A DNA stretch of 64,000 bases from Blattamonas nauphoetae (Eukaryota; Preaxostyla; Oxymonadida), in NCBI GenBank assembly GCA_033064195.1, contig JARBJD010000310.1:1-64000 (forward strand), written 5' to 3'. Position 1 is the stretch's first letter; each line of letters begins with the position of its first letter. Shown here piece by piece: positions 54,874-64,000 of the stretch. Position numbers and translations under genes: made by a program. The notes beneath the pieces were generated by a model, which saw only the letters and a program-made list of their open reading frames with translations, had not been told where the DNA came from and made no database searches.

Positions 54874-55687
54874 AGGGTGGCCCAAAACTATGAAAATTCA
54901 AAGGGCCGATCAATAATCGAATCGACTGATTCAAAGCTTCTACCAAAGTTCTCTTTTTCACAATGTGACTGGTTTTCTCATCATATTCTGTCACCTCACT
55001 ATCATTGGTGAACAATGAATGTTTGCGTGGTTATAGATGTGTCATTAACCCGATTCTGTCAACAACCCGGAACCTGGGGTTGAAACAAACCATATTCGTC
55101 AAACTAAGAAAAAAATAAAATTTTACAATTTTCTCTCTTGGCGAATCAGAGAAAACCTCAAAAAACCTCGTTTTAGGCCCTTTTGGTAGTGTGTCCAAAT
55201 CATATCTCCACAACCTGTGGACCAATTTTGAAGAAATTTTCCGTAGAAACGTTTTTTTCGAGAAAAGATTTTTTTGAAAAAATTTAGAAAAAAAATGTTG
55301 GGTATTTGGAAAGTTGCGAAAAAACGTTATTTTTCTCGACAAAAAACTTTTTGGGAAAAAAAATTGTATTTTTTGTGAGTCTTTTTTCGATCTATTCACG
55401 ATAAAAACGCTTTTTATTTGGTTTAAAACGGATATCTGGTTGTGGAGATTTGAGCTGAAAAAGTTTGAAAAATGTGTGCATTCCTGCTGTATGCAGTATT
55501 TTCAGGTTTTCTCCGATTCCCCGCGGAATTGAATTCTCAAATTTTATTTTTTTCTTAGTTTGACCAAAACGGTTTGTTTCAGCCCCAGAGTCCGGGTTGT
55601 TGACACGGACCGGGTTAATGACATATCTATTACTATCATGATTGTGTCGCGATCGGCCCTTTTAATTTTTAGAGTTTTGGGCCACTC
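54874..55687. mobile_element. Foldback element hosting another foldback element
   Basis: Left end GGTGGCCCAAAACTATGAAA ... AAAGGGCCGATC matches inverted right end GATCGGCCCTTTTAA ... AGTTTTGGGCCACTC. A second element (55033-55630) is inserted within it. TTTCGAACTTTTT direct repeats flank the whole cluster at 54250-54284 and 55685-55735. Confidence 0.65.
55033..55630. mobile_element. Diverged relative of the tandem-unit foldback element
   Basis: Ends ATAGATGTGTCATTAACCCG and CGGGTTAATGACATATCTAT are inverted complements, and AACAACCCGGAACCTGGGGT matches the 40276 family. Somewhat longer than the tandem copies and clearly diverged from them. Confidence 0.75.
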
Positions 55688-55859
55688 AGTATCAGATTTC
55701 GAACTTTTGTTCAGATTTCGAACTTTTTCTCAGTTTTAGAACTCTTAATCGAGGCAGCCCTCACCGTTTACCATCGTTCAGGGGTCGACAAACAAGATGG
55801 GACGAAGATTTCTGATGTCCACGATGCCATCAGAGATATAGGGTGGTGGTTGAGTAGTT

Positions 55860-56215
55860 GATAAGAATAAGTGTAGGGAAATAGGTGGCATGGGCAAGGG
55901 TGATTAGGCATTGGTGAAAAGATAGGTGTGGGGAAAATAAGTGAAGAGATAAGGATGATTGGGCATAGGTAAAGATTGAGAGGGGGGGTGAAGGAGGCAT
56001 TGATGAGTGGCATTGATGAGAGGTATTGATGAGGAAACATTGATGAGGAAAACATTGATGTTGAAATACGTGACATGAGTGTGTAAGAGATAGTTGAGAG
56101 ACATTGATGGGGGTATACGTGTAACAAGTGTTTGTTATGAGGTGGAGATAATCGATGTATGGACATTGATTTGTGGACATTGATGGAGAGATGAATAGGT
56201 GTTGAGAATTGATGG
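55860..56215. repeat. CATTGATGAG minisatellite-like stretch
   Basis: Irregular repetition of CATTGATGAG/GGAAAACATTGATG units of 13-18 bases, densest at 55995-56065, with looser copies either side. The opposite-strand open frames through it are a by-product of the repetition. Confidence 0.6.
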
Positions 56216-56234
56216 ATGATCATTTGTGGAATGA

Positions 56235-56325
56235 GGTGCCCTAGGTGCCCCAGGTGGATCGGGAAAAATAATTGGTTGGAGTTTTTGATGGTCCACGGGT
56301 CCACAGGTCCACGATCGAGTTAGAA
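56235..56325 (+). repeat. GCCCCAGG/GTCCAC repeat block, left of primase
   Basis: GGTGCCCCAGGTGGATC, about 35 bases, then GTCCACGGGTCCACAGGTCC. The same two-part block recurs at 59200 and 59370 in this orientation and at 60610-60715 inverted, so it frames the primase-helicase region. Confidence 0.7.
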
Positions 56326-56555
56326 AGATTGAAATGGCATTTGTACTTGGCTCATTGCTGTTATATTACATGTTAATTATTTGGACTTTTTTATTTTGAT
56401 GTAACAATTTTCGTTATTTGACTCAGGTCACAGAACAAAAGAGAAGAGAAAACTTGCATATATTCATCAATTTGAGACCATTTCTGAGCTCCTGTGGACT
56501 TTGTGGACTTGTGGATCATCAATAGTTCTTCAAAAATATATCTACATTGCTGTGC

Positions 56556-59028
56556 TTATTCAAGACTGTCTTCTTCATCTATTTCTGATTCAAGAGTAGA
56601 CCTTCTAAGCAGCTCAGCATATTTTGGATCGATCACATAGCACCACACTCTTGCTTTATTCATGGTGACTTTCTTTCTGGTACAATGCTCATGTAAATCC
56701 ATCTGGAATGTCTTCAATTTTTTGTAATATTCAGGCATGATTTCAGCTGCATATGAGCATGGCATTCCTTTCTCCAATTCGTGAATGTGTGCAAAGCAAA
56801 AGTCTCCAATTGCTGATCTGGACACTTCTTGGAGTAGACATCTAGCATCAGTGTTTGGTAGTTGTCTTGGATTGAAGTTGGAGATGTCTCTTTGTCTGAA
56901 GTAGGTCAACAAATGTGAGTAGAATTCAGGAGAGAACGAGCGAATGAAATTGAGAAAGAATGCAGCATCATCTTTCTTTTTGTTGGACACTTTACACACA
57001 CAGTAACGTCTGTCGTCGACTTCAATCTTCACTGGATATGCGTTGTTTGTACAGAAGATCAGATTGGCGACATTCTCGGCATCACGTCTGGCAATTCCTT
57101 TCTCGTTTGCTCTGAAGCTTGTATCTGATATAATGGATTTGAGAGCATCAAAATTGGACATTCTTTCTTCACCAACATTCTTCAGTTCATTACAGACAAT
57201 CAGCATCTTTCCCTCAATCACTGTATTGAATGTTCCACAGAGTTCCTGAATATCGGTTATATTTGGAGCAGAATATCCACGCAGTAGTTCACAGAGCACA
57301 TTGGTCCAAACATTTTTGCCAATTCCTTGCATCCCCTTCAAGATGATGACAGATGCTGTCTTCTGACCTGGATTCTGAATGACAAAAGAAATCCAATTCA
57401 AGATGAAGCTATACAATTCCTCATTGTTGTCGGAGATGATCTCTTTGGTGAAATCCAAGAATGGTTGAATAAGCTGATTGTTTACTTCATCAACGAATGG
57501 ATATTTGTATCCTTGAAATAGTGAGAACATGTCTGGATTGTCACTGATGAATCGAATGCCATTGACCATGAAACGATTGCGATTGTCCTCGAATAAGCTT
57601 TGGCAATTGAACACTTTCACTTTCTTCGGATCTTCGTTTGGTATGGTCACTTTAATTGATTTCAACAATCTCAGGGCACTGCTTTCTTTCTGAACATTGA
57701 CACGATAGCAAAGATCAAGCGAACTGTATTCCTTCACAATGCAAAGCAAAGATACTTCAACACAGCGAAGAACTTTCAATAGATCTCTCAGAACTTCTTT
57801 CTCCGATTTGTATTCTTGTTTTGTTGCCTTTTTTTCTGATTGAAGAGAAGTCAAATGAAGACAGAAGATCAATTTTATCATTGAATGATTCATCATTGCT
57901 TTGTTCAAGGCATTGGTCCTCCTCGGATTCATCAATGCTGTCAAATACATCTGAGATATCGTAGTCCGTGAGAGGAATAACGAGTTCATCATTGTAGAAT
58001 TTCTCATTGTGGATTCGAATGATTTTGACGAGTACTCCTGGATGCGAAATATTCGATGCGTATCTGATTCTTTGTGCATTCCAATTCATTTTTGTATTCT
58101 CTGTTAATGTATTGTGAGCATAGACGTCTTGGTACGTTTGGTCCAGCATCTCGTCAGTGAATCCATCAATTTGTCGCAATGAATTGAGTCCAGCAAACAA
58201 CGGCAACAACGAGACTTCATCCTCGAGTGAACGAGAGCCAGAATCATTGTGGATTGTCAGTCCTGTTAATCCTTTTCTGATTAGCTCTGCTTGCTTCAAA
58301 GAATACTGTTGAATTGAATCACTATCGAATGCAGGAGCTTTTGGACTTTCTGACTTTGGAGGCTTGACTGATGGCTTCTTCTCTGATGTATTTGCCTTCA
58401 ATACAATACCCAGATTGGACAATACATCAGACAATGATGCCAGTTTGAAGAGCTGATGAAAATCATTCAATGTTGAATATGTATGGATTTTATTCTTGCC
58501 TTCAACCTTCCTTTGCACTCTTGATTTTGGTTGCACAATCCAGCGCAGATTGGAGTCTACACAAGCGAACAAATCCACATCGTATTGCTCAGTTTTCTTT
58601 ACCTTCACCATTGAATTCTTTTCCAGTTTGTATCCGTCAATATCGCAATAGATGTGAAGGCCACCAGAACCAGTGACGACTAATCCGACATTCTCAGGTA
58701 GTACATCAATCACTGATTGTCTGATTTTTGTTTTAGCTTCTTCACCAGCATCCTTATTCAAGATGTCAATGTCTACAACTGCTAGATTGGCCACATGTGC
58801 AATGTTTATCGCTGTTCCTGTCTTTCGGGATCCGGCATTATCGATTGAAGCACCTTCGCTATATTTCTTGTAGTCATAAATTGGAACTTCATGAGCTCTC
58901 AAACGATCGAATAAAGATTGTATTTCGACTGAAAGTCCACTGAGCAATGCTTCAAGTTGATCTTCGACTAATCTAGGATTCATGGCACAAATATCACTGA
59001 CTTTTTTCTCTTCAACTTTTGTTGTCAT
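56556..59028 (-). pseudogene. Primase and SF3-type helicase of a virus-like element
   Basis: The upstream part (57757-59028, start MTTKVEEKKV) is an archaeo-eukaryotic primase-polymerase domain: DID at residues 86-88, TGSGGLHIY at 119-127 and VDLF at 151 fit its three motifs. The downstream part (56556-58079) is an SF3/D5-like helicase with Walker A GMQGIGKN at 249-256, a following EGKMLIVCNELKN strand and NLIFCTNNAYP. Such primase-helicases prime or unwind at replication forks in virophages, giant viruses and some Polinton-like viruses. The start region resembles the early-type signal of the Polinton polymerases. Fossil with about one break. Whether it belongs to element D or to a separate virus-like element is open. 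Confidence 0.78.
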
Positions 59029-59090
59029 TATTTCTAAGGAGATAAAAAATTAGAATTTAAAAAAAGTTAAGCGTTTGTTTTTTCTGACAG
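59029..59090 (-). promoter_or_regulatory. Early-type upstream signal of the primase
   Basis: On the minus strand: AACAAACGCTTAACTTTTTT, then TCTAATTTTTTATCTCC before the ATG. AAACGCTYAACTTTTTT is shared with the polymerase starts at 6512-6570 and 36430-36475. Confidence 0.5.
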
Positions 59091-59199
59091 CAAAAAAAGA
59101 CTGTGATTGCGATCAGATGTGCTCCAAATAACCGATGGATGTGGATCTAGTGGGAGACCAATCGGGATGATCAATAGATGTTTTTTTACAATTTCTATT

Positions 59200-59465
59200 G
59201 ACTGCCCCAGGTGCCCCAGGTGGATCATCAAAAATAATTCTTTTGAGTTTTAAAAAGTCCACGGGTCCACAATGTCCACTAATGCTTCCGAACGCTCAGA
59301 ACGACTCCAGATGATCAGATCTAGTGCCAGAGCAATCGGGATGATCATTTGGTGTTGTTTTACAATTTCTATTGAGTGCCCCATGTGCCCCAGGTGTACC
59401 ATCAGAAATAATTCTTTTTAGTTTTGAAAAGTCCACAGGTCCACGAATCCACGGATCCACCGATG
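59200..59465 (+). repeat. Two GCCCCAGG/GTCCAC repeat blocks
   Basis: Blocks at about 59200-59285 and 59370-59465, roughly 170 bases apart, each with GCCCCAGGTG..., AATAATTCTTTT and AAAAGTCCACRGGTCCAC. Surrounding bases (GATCTAGTG.GAGACCAATCGG / GATCTAGTGCCAGAGCAATCGG) are repeated too, so the unit is a 175-base tandem pair. Confidence 0.7.
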
Positions 59466-59955
59466 CTGCGGCATGTTCAGAATGCTCCTAGGTGATGTGT
59501 ACATCAACCCCATGCATCTCTGACATCGGCAGGTCATTCTGGTCACTTTTGATTTTTTCACTTTTTGACGGCATTTTTGTCCATTTCAGTATATTGAGCC
59601 TGTACACGAGAATACTAAATTTGAAAATGTCATTCCAAAAACATTTTATGCATTCCGATGGCACTGATCGATGAAAAGAAACCGGATGTCAATCGGACAG
59701 GTATTCGTCGAGATATGAGTTGTTCTTTAGTGAAAAAATACGAAAAAAGTGAGAAAAATGAGTGACCCTCTTTTGAAAAAACGTCCACAGCTCGCTCAAT
59801 ACTGGAGATCCAGATCTGAAAAAAAGTGCAAAACCTTGGGGACGGAGGAAGCTAGGTAGGTTTTTTTGCCAGGTGTATTGGCAAGTCCCCAAGGCCCAGG
59901 GTTGCGATCCCTGTAACCGAGATTCATGACTCGGAACTATAGACGTCTATTAAAG
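59466..59955. other. Unassigned spacer with a possible tRNA-like trace
   Basis: No gene seen. 59866-59915 (TTGGCAAGTCCCCAAGG ... GGGTTGCGATCCC) has a box-B-like end but no convincing box A. Confidence 0.3.
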
Positions 59956-59959
59956 ATTG

Positions 59960-60035
59960 CTTCCTCCCGGTATTGAACCTGGGACTCATAGCCTAGTAAG
60001 CACGTGCACTTACCTACTAGACTACTCGACCCTGA
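59960..60035 (-). other. tRNA-derived repeat
   Basis: Minus strand: TAGTCTAGTAGGTAAG (box A-like) and GGTTCAATACC (box B-like), with CCAGG/CCGGG around the T-loop. No acceptor pairing, so not a functional tRNA. Similar in box A to the segments in the Mutator-like ends. Confidence 0.45.
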
Positions 60036-60045
60036 AATTTCCTAT

Positions 60046-60605
60046 TCCCCGGGTGGGCTCTATACCTTGACCACTACCTTGACCACCGACCCCGACCAAA
60101 AACTTTGATGTTTCATCATTGTGGGTCGATTTTTTTCCCACAAAAAATATTATGGGATTGCCCTTTTTTTCAAAATCACGTCAAATCAGCCTGAGATTAA
60201 TATTAGAGTGGAAGATACAAAAATAATATTACGAAAAAAATATAAAAATTTTTGAAAATTTTTTTTGCTATATAGTCATTTTTTGGTGCACATGCAAAAA
60301 TTGATGAAAAATTAAAGTTCTCCAATTTCGCTTAAATTACCATCCAAGGACATATCCGATGTGCTCTTTCGATTGGTGCAATAATTATTGAAATCGGACA
60401 AGTATGTAAGGAGTTATGGGTGATGTAAGGAAAATATTGTTCTGAAAATAGTGACTTTTTAGCTGTTGATGGAGCTTTACATTGAATGTATTTTATGTGG
60501 ACTTTTTGATTTTGAAGCTACAATTTTCTCTGTTTTATCTGGGACATGGACCTAGGTTAATGGCAGAAAATTGTTGAATAATATGTAAAAATGCATTTTT
60601 GAGAG
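60046..60605. other. AT-rich spacer without visible gene
   Basis: Nothing recognised. Confidence 0.4.
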
Positions 60606-60609
60606 GTTA

Positions 60610-60715
60610 TTTTTTGTTTTGTGGACTTTGTGGACCTGTGGACCTGTGGACTTTTCAAAAATGAAATAAAAATAAATTGCCGATCCACCTGGGGCACCTG
60701 GGGCACTCAATAGCT
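60610..60715 (-). repeat. Inverted GTGGACC/CCTGGGGC repeat block
   Basis: GTGGACCTGTGGACCTGTGG followed by GATCCACCTGGGGCACCTGG is the inverted form of the blocks at 56235, 59200 and 59370. It lies about 180 bases before the fibre gene. Confidence 0.7.
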
Positions 60716-60892
60716 TTTGGAAAACACTGATGAAAGAGCGCACCATTTGAGATGGCATGAATGAGTGGAAATGGAGAGCTTGAAATCTCTGTTGTTGAAT
60801 TGTACAGAATTGCAAATGACTGGCAAACTGAGAAAGAACATTTTTGATTGATGTTTATTAGATTTTATTTTTCATAAAATAACCAAACAAAA

Positions 60893-61813
60893 ATGAATCG
60901 ACAAAAATACAATTCACAAATGATTGAGAAAATGATTGATCATAATCTTTCGACAACCAATGAGAATGCAGCAGTCATTAACTCACTGCAGACAGAAGTG
61001 GAAACGAATCAGAAAGATGTCGACACACTTAAGAAGACAACAGAAGCACAGCAGACTGCGATATCTTCAATCCAAAAAGTGTTTTCAACAAACGGATCAA
61101 TCAGTTGTTCAGCTGGTATTACGACACCAGAAATTGGAGGATTGATCAATGTGAATGGAGCTAAGTGGAACATATCAGAAGGATCACTTCCGAAGTATCC
61201 TGGAACATATCCGGCTTCAACATTTAAGTCTGGAATTTCAATATCGCAATCGATTGCAGAAACTTCTGGAATTCAGTTAAATGGTGATGGTATAATTATG
61301 TGGTCTCCGTGTGACACCCCAGCATTGTATTACTACGATGAGGACACTGGTTCTGGAGTATTTTCAATATCACCAACAGGAAGTTTTTCTCAGTTGTCAG
61401 ACAGAAGAGTGAAAAGAAATATTGAACCATATCCCGAGGTTCTTGAACAATTGAATAAAGTGGAAATTGTGCAGTATCAATTCAACACATTTGACTCGAA
61501 GATCAACAAAGTGACAAAGCAAATTGAAAACGAGACAGATGAAGAACACTTGAAGAACTGTAAAGAGAAATGTGAATGCTTGAAGAAGGAAAGTGAGAAG
61601 AAACACATTGGAGTGATTGCACAGCAGATCCAAGAAATCTTTCCTGAAGTCGTGAACGATTCCAATCCAGATTGTCTTCAAGTTGATTTTGCAGAACTCT
61701 CTTGCTTCTGCGTGAAAGCCATTCAGGAACTGAGTACAATCGTCGGACAACAACAGACACTCATCAATGAACTCATACAAAAATATAATACACTGATTAA
61801 TACTCCAACATGA
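60893..61813 (+). CDS. Fibre-type protein with S74 intramolecular chaperone domain
   Basis: 306 residues. N-terminal coil of about 70 residues (INSLQTEVETNQKDVDTLKK), a beta-rich middle with repeats of SGIQLNGDGIIMWSPCDTP type, then SDRRVKRNIEPYPEVLEQLN and KKHIGVIAQQIQEIFPEVV, the hallmark of the Peptidase_S74/endosialidase chaperone domain that trims itself from trimeric phage and viral fibres. The expected self-cleavage serine lies in the QLSDRRVKRNI junction (about residue 168). The protein ends in a coil (ELSTIVGQQQTLINELIQKY). ATG follows TTTTATTTTTCATAAAATAA. Convergent with the 136-residue gene; ends overlap by 17 bases. Looks whole. A surface fibre or attachment role is inferred from the domain. 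Confidence 0.85.
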   Translation: MNRQKYNSQMIEKMIDHNLSTTNENAAVINSLQTEVETNQKDVDTLKKTTEAQQTAISSIQKVFSTNGSISCSAGITTPEIGGLINVNGAKWNISEGSLPKYPGTYPASTFKSGISISQSIAETSGIQLNGDGIIMWSPCDTPALYYYDEDTGSGVFSISPTGSFSQLSDRRVKRNIEPYPEVLEQLNKVEIVQYQFNTFDSKINKVTKQIENETDEEHLKNCKEKCECLKKESEKKHIGVIAQQIQEIFPEVVNDSNPDCLQVDFAELSCFCVKAIQELSTIVGQQQTLINELIQKYNTLINTPT

Positions 61814-62207
61814 GATCAACAAGAAATTCATAGTACTCTTTGATTATTTTTCCATTGATTGTCTCGGTTGTTTCCATCTCAATTGATTCACCTGAACTGT
61901 CTTTGAACCAGATCTTCACAATTGACTGACGAGTGCTTAATTCCCACTTCTTTCGCTTCGCAATCTGTTCGTTGCAGAAAGCGACATATGAATCATTATG
62001 TGCATCAGTTTGAATCCAATCACCATGGATTGTGATGTGCTGTGGAACATCTTTCGAAATGACTGTTGTTGAACCATCAATTTCTTCCTTCACATGAATG
62101 AGTTTGCAGTCAAGAAAATAGATGTATTTTTGTTTTCTGGAATTAGAAAAATCATGTGGTAGTTGAGCAGTGTGAGAATTCTGAATTGAGAAGTATCGCT
62201 TCACCAT
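61797..62207 (-). CDS. 136-residue Polinton protein of unknown function
   Basis: 136 residues, mostly beta strands by pattern: MVKRYFSIQNSHTAQ, a DCKLIHVKEEI strand, QTDAHNDSYVAFCNEQIAKR and a C-terminal VKIWFKDSSGESIEMETTET followed by LVDLMLEY. It is placed directly after capsid protein 2 in both elements B and D, separated by a TTTTATTTTTGTAGAAA signal. A small jelly-roll or spike-base protein is possible; I do not recognise the family. Looks whole. Confidence 0.6.
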   Translation of the reverse strand: MVKRYFSIQNSHTAQLPHDFSNSRKQKYIYFLDCKLIHVKEEIDGSTTVISKDVPQHITIHGDWIQTDAHNDSYVAFCNEQIAKRKKWELSTRQSIVKIWFKDSSGESIEMETTETINGKIIKEYYEFLVDLMLEY

Positions 62208-62238
62208 TTGTGTTTTCTACAAAAATAAAATATTCACT

Positions 62239-63915
62239 TTAGTATCCTCTCTTCACTTCTTCATATGCTTCTTGGAGTCGACGATCAATAACATATCGCA
62301 CTCGTGGTTGTCCATTCTCAATCCAGAACAGCCAGTACGATGCTTGATGTAATGCCAAAATCGGTGGAGGTGGACCTTCTGGAGTTGATGTGAAATATGG
62401 ATCTTGTTCACCTTGTTTGATTGGTGTTCCTCTGTAGACAATGTTGACAGACTCTGATGTTGAGATTCCTTCTTCTCCACCTGCAATTTCACTTCGATCT
62501 GTTGGAACCATGAAAGTGAAAGAAGTCGCATCTGTGACAGCTCTGTTTCTCTTGTATTCGATTCCTTTGAAGTCAAACGTGCGTGGCATACAAATGGAAT
62601 TTTCAAATTCTTCTGTTGCAGAACAACCAATGAAATCACCATTCACCATCATCATCTGATAGAACTCTGGTGAGATTGTTGACATCGGGAAATTGGGAAA
62701 GTTGGATCCAAGCATTTCGAATTGACCAACGTAGTGAGGATTTCTGAACACAGTACACTCATTCGGTCTTTCAGGGAATAAGCACATGAGATTCATGAGA
62801 TTGTTGAGTTTGATACTGATGTTTGACTTCACTCCCATGGCATTCGCTTTTGATTGGAACGATTGTGTGTCAATTCTTTCTGCTTTCAGAACATACAGAG
62901 TCTTTGAATCGGTGTTGATGAGAGATTGTTTTGTTGCATCAGTGATTTGATATCCATAGCAAATTGATGTAACTTTGTCCACTGATGAATTCAGAACAGA
63001 TGAAACGACGGTTTCAGTGGAATACTCTGAAATAAGCTCCTCCCGATAAAGATCATATTGTTGTATCGGATTTCCCATTTGAGTGAATTCCTGTGTCACA
63101 TTCGTGTATTCTCCTTCACGCATAAAATCCATCTGAGGACGATTTGTCATTTCACCCAAGAGCCTATCCGGCTTTCGATCGCGAGCATTCTCAAGATTTT
63201 TTCTAATGACTGTTGATAATCGAATCGGACAATACACGAGTGAATCAGTTGTCAAATGAAATCTCAAACGCAGATTGCCAAAGATTGAATTTGGATACTG
63301 ATCAAAGGTACTCAGTGGAAGGAGATTCACAAATGGAATCACCAATGGAATTGTAAATGTGATCGTTGGAGTCTCTGGATCCTCGATTGGAGTGTGATAG
63401 AATCCACAGACACTTGGATCCATTCTCTGAACATTTTCCCAAAGACTGTAGCAATGCTTCATATTGTTTTTCTCTTCATACGACTTGAAAGTGTGATACA
63501 GAAATGATTCGTGAACATGATTGTTCTGAAGTGAATTGTCAATGATGTTCCCTTGACTGTCGACGAGTCTCATATCTCGAATGGCATCTGATGATGATTT
63601 GTATCCGTAGAACATTCCGTAGACTTCAGCTCCTCCTTGAAAATGCATTGTTGGTTGATGAAACGGAACAGTAACGGAGAGATCAATTCGCAAATGACTC
63701 TTCGCAAACTCCGTCACATCATGACCGTCATAGCACAATGGAACTTCAATCTCATCTCCAATTCTGCATGGCATAGGAGGATTTGTTGGATGCACTTCTT
63801 GGATTGAATACACATGAGGTTCTGAATCCCACTGTTTTGGCATATACGATTGCACTTCAATTTGTTCAATTAACGTCGATGTTGGTTTTGATTGATTAGA
63901 TCTGATACTTCTCAT
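62239..63915 (-). CDS. Capsid-type protein 2 of Polinton D
   Basis: 558 residues, close relative of 22627-24309 along its whole length. Differences concentrate in two surface-like regions (about residues 90-105 and 245-305), while the C-terminal half is nearly the same. ATG follows TTTTTTATTTTTCTATAA. Looks whole. Confidence 0.68.
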   Translation of the reverse strand: MRSIRSNQSKPTSTLIEQIEVQSYMPKQWDSEPHVYSIQEVHPTNPPMPCRIGDEIEVPLCYDGHDVTEFAKSHLRIDLSVTVPFHQPTMHFQGGAEVYGMFYGYKSSSDAIRDMRLVDSQGNIIDNSLQNNHVHESFLYHTFKSYEEKNNMKHCYSLWENVQRMDPSVCGFYHTPIEDPETPTITFTIPLVIPFVNLLPLSTFDQYPNSIFGNLRLRFHLTTDSLVYCPIRLSTVIRKNLENARDRKPDRLLGEMTNRPQMDFMREGEYTNVTQEFTQMGNPIQQYDLYREELISEYSTETVVSSVLNSSVDKVTSICYGYQITDATKQSLINTDSKTLYVLKAERIDTQSFQSKANAMGVKSNISIKLNNLMNLMCLFPERPNECTVFRNPHYVGQFEMLGSNFPNFPMSTISPEFYQMMMVNGDFIGCSATEEFENSICMPRTFDFKGIEYKRNRAVTDATSFTFMVPTDRSEIAGGEEGISTSESVNIVYRGTPIKQGEQDPYFTSTPEGPPPPILALHQASYWLFWIENGQPRVRYVIDRRLQEAYEEVKRGY

Positions 63916-63967
63916 TTATAGAAAAATAAAAAATACAATATCAATAATTTCTTTTCCTGTTTTGTCT

Positions 63968-64000
63968 CTACAAGATTCCTAAATCTTTGTGTAGTGCTTT
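63968..64000 (-). CDS. Capsid-type protein 1 of Polinton D, C-terminal end only
   Basis: Ten residues, KALHKDLGIL and a stop, match the end of the 620-residue protein of element B (KALHKELGIPKS). Cut by the window edge. Confidence 0.6.
   Translation of the reverse strand, partial: KALHKDLGIL

Larger units (their letters stand above)
60820..64000 (-). mobile_element. Polinton/Maverick-like element D, partial
   Basis: Fibre gene (plus strand), then on the minus strand the 136-residue gene, capsid protein 2 and the end of capsid protein 1, the reverse order of the right part of element B. Continues beyond the window. The genes in view look whole. The left limit is uncertain and could include the primase-helicase region. 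Confidence 0.85.

Noticed and set aside
55768-56304. 178-residue minus-strand frame
   Set aside because: Produced by reading through the CATTGATGAG minisatellite.
59960-60035. Functional tRNA gene
   Set aside because: Box A and B are present but acceptor and anticodon stems do not pair properly.

Overview
The window is AT-rich nuclear DNA of a eukaryote, most likely a single-celled one. It is dominated by large virus-like DNA elements of the Polinton/Maverick kind, with a smaller share of host sequence. Reasons for a protist: virus-like genes without introns, a tandemly amplified host gene of unknown family, many foldback elements and tRNA-derived repeats. The style reminds me of metamonads (oxymonads such as Blattamonas, or parabasalids), but that is a low-confidence impression.

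Layout. 1-9868: Polinton A, minus strand, running off the left edge (coil protein end, integrase, protein-primed family-B DNA polymerase, a small repeat-domain protein, then a long non-coding flank with a hairpin array). 9868-11301: host-like coiled-coil gene debris and one end of a Mutator-like element with a tRNA-Glu-like stretch. 11302-24766: Polinton B, plus strand, the most complete copy (polymerase, integrase, coil protein, packaging ATPase on the opposite strand, structural genes, two small MAPG proteins, two paralogous capsid-like proteins, a 136-residue-type protein). 24767-26323: remnants and GTGGACC-rich repeats. 26324-39640: Polinton C, minus strand. Its integrase gene is interrupted by a 4.2-kb Mutator-like element (27072-31279) with 415-453 bp terminal inverted repeats, a 9-bp target duplication, tRNA-like promoters in both ends and host-like cargo. 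39651-53656: about 4.8 near-identical 2.94-kb tandem copies of a host gene segment, each with the same ~515-bp foldback element. 53657-56330: nested foldback elements and a minisatellite. 56556-59028: a primase/SF3-helicase fossil framed by GTGGACC repeats. 60820-64000: Polinton D, running off the right edge (S74-type fibre protein, 136-residue protein, second capsid protein, end of the first capsid protein).

How the virus-like genes fit together: polymerase (OTU-like and zinc-finger N-terminus, 3'-5' exonuclease, HNH insertion, palm) and primase-helicase for copying; integrase for insertion; FtsK/A32-type ATPase for packaging; two capsid-type proteins, two amphipathic MAPG proteins and an S74-domain fibre for a particle. 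The start codons carry two distinguishable T-rich upstream signals, one on replication-side genes and one on integrase and virion genes, suggesting an early/late programme. All virus-like elements are treated here as fossils. Some genes look whole, others are broken.

Limits: function calls rest on motif reading by eye. Boundaries of the Polintons are approximate, because matching terminal inverted repeats are not both visible for any copy.
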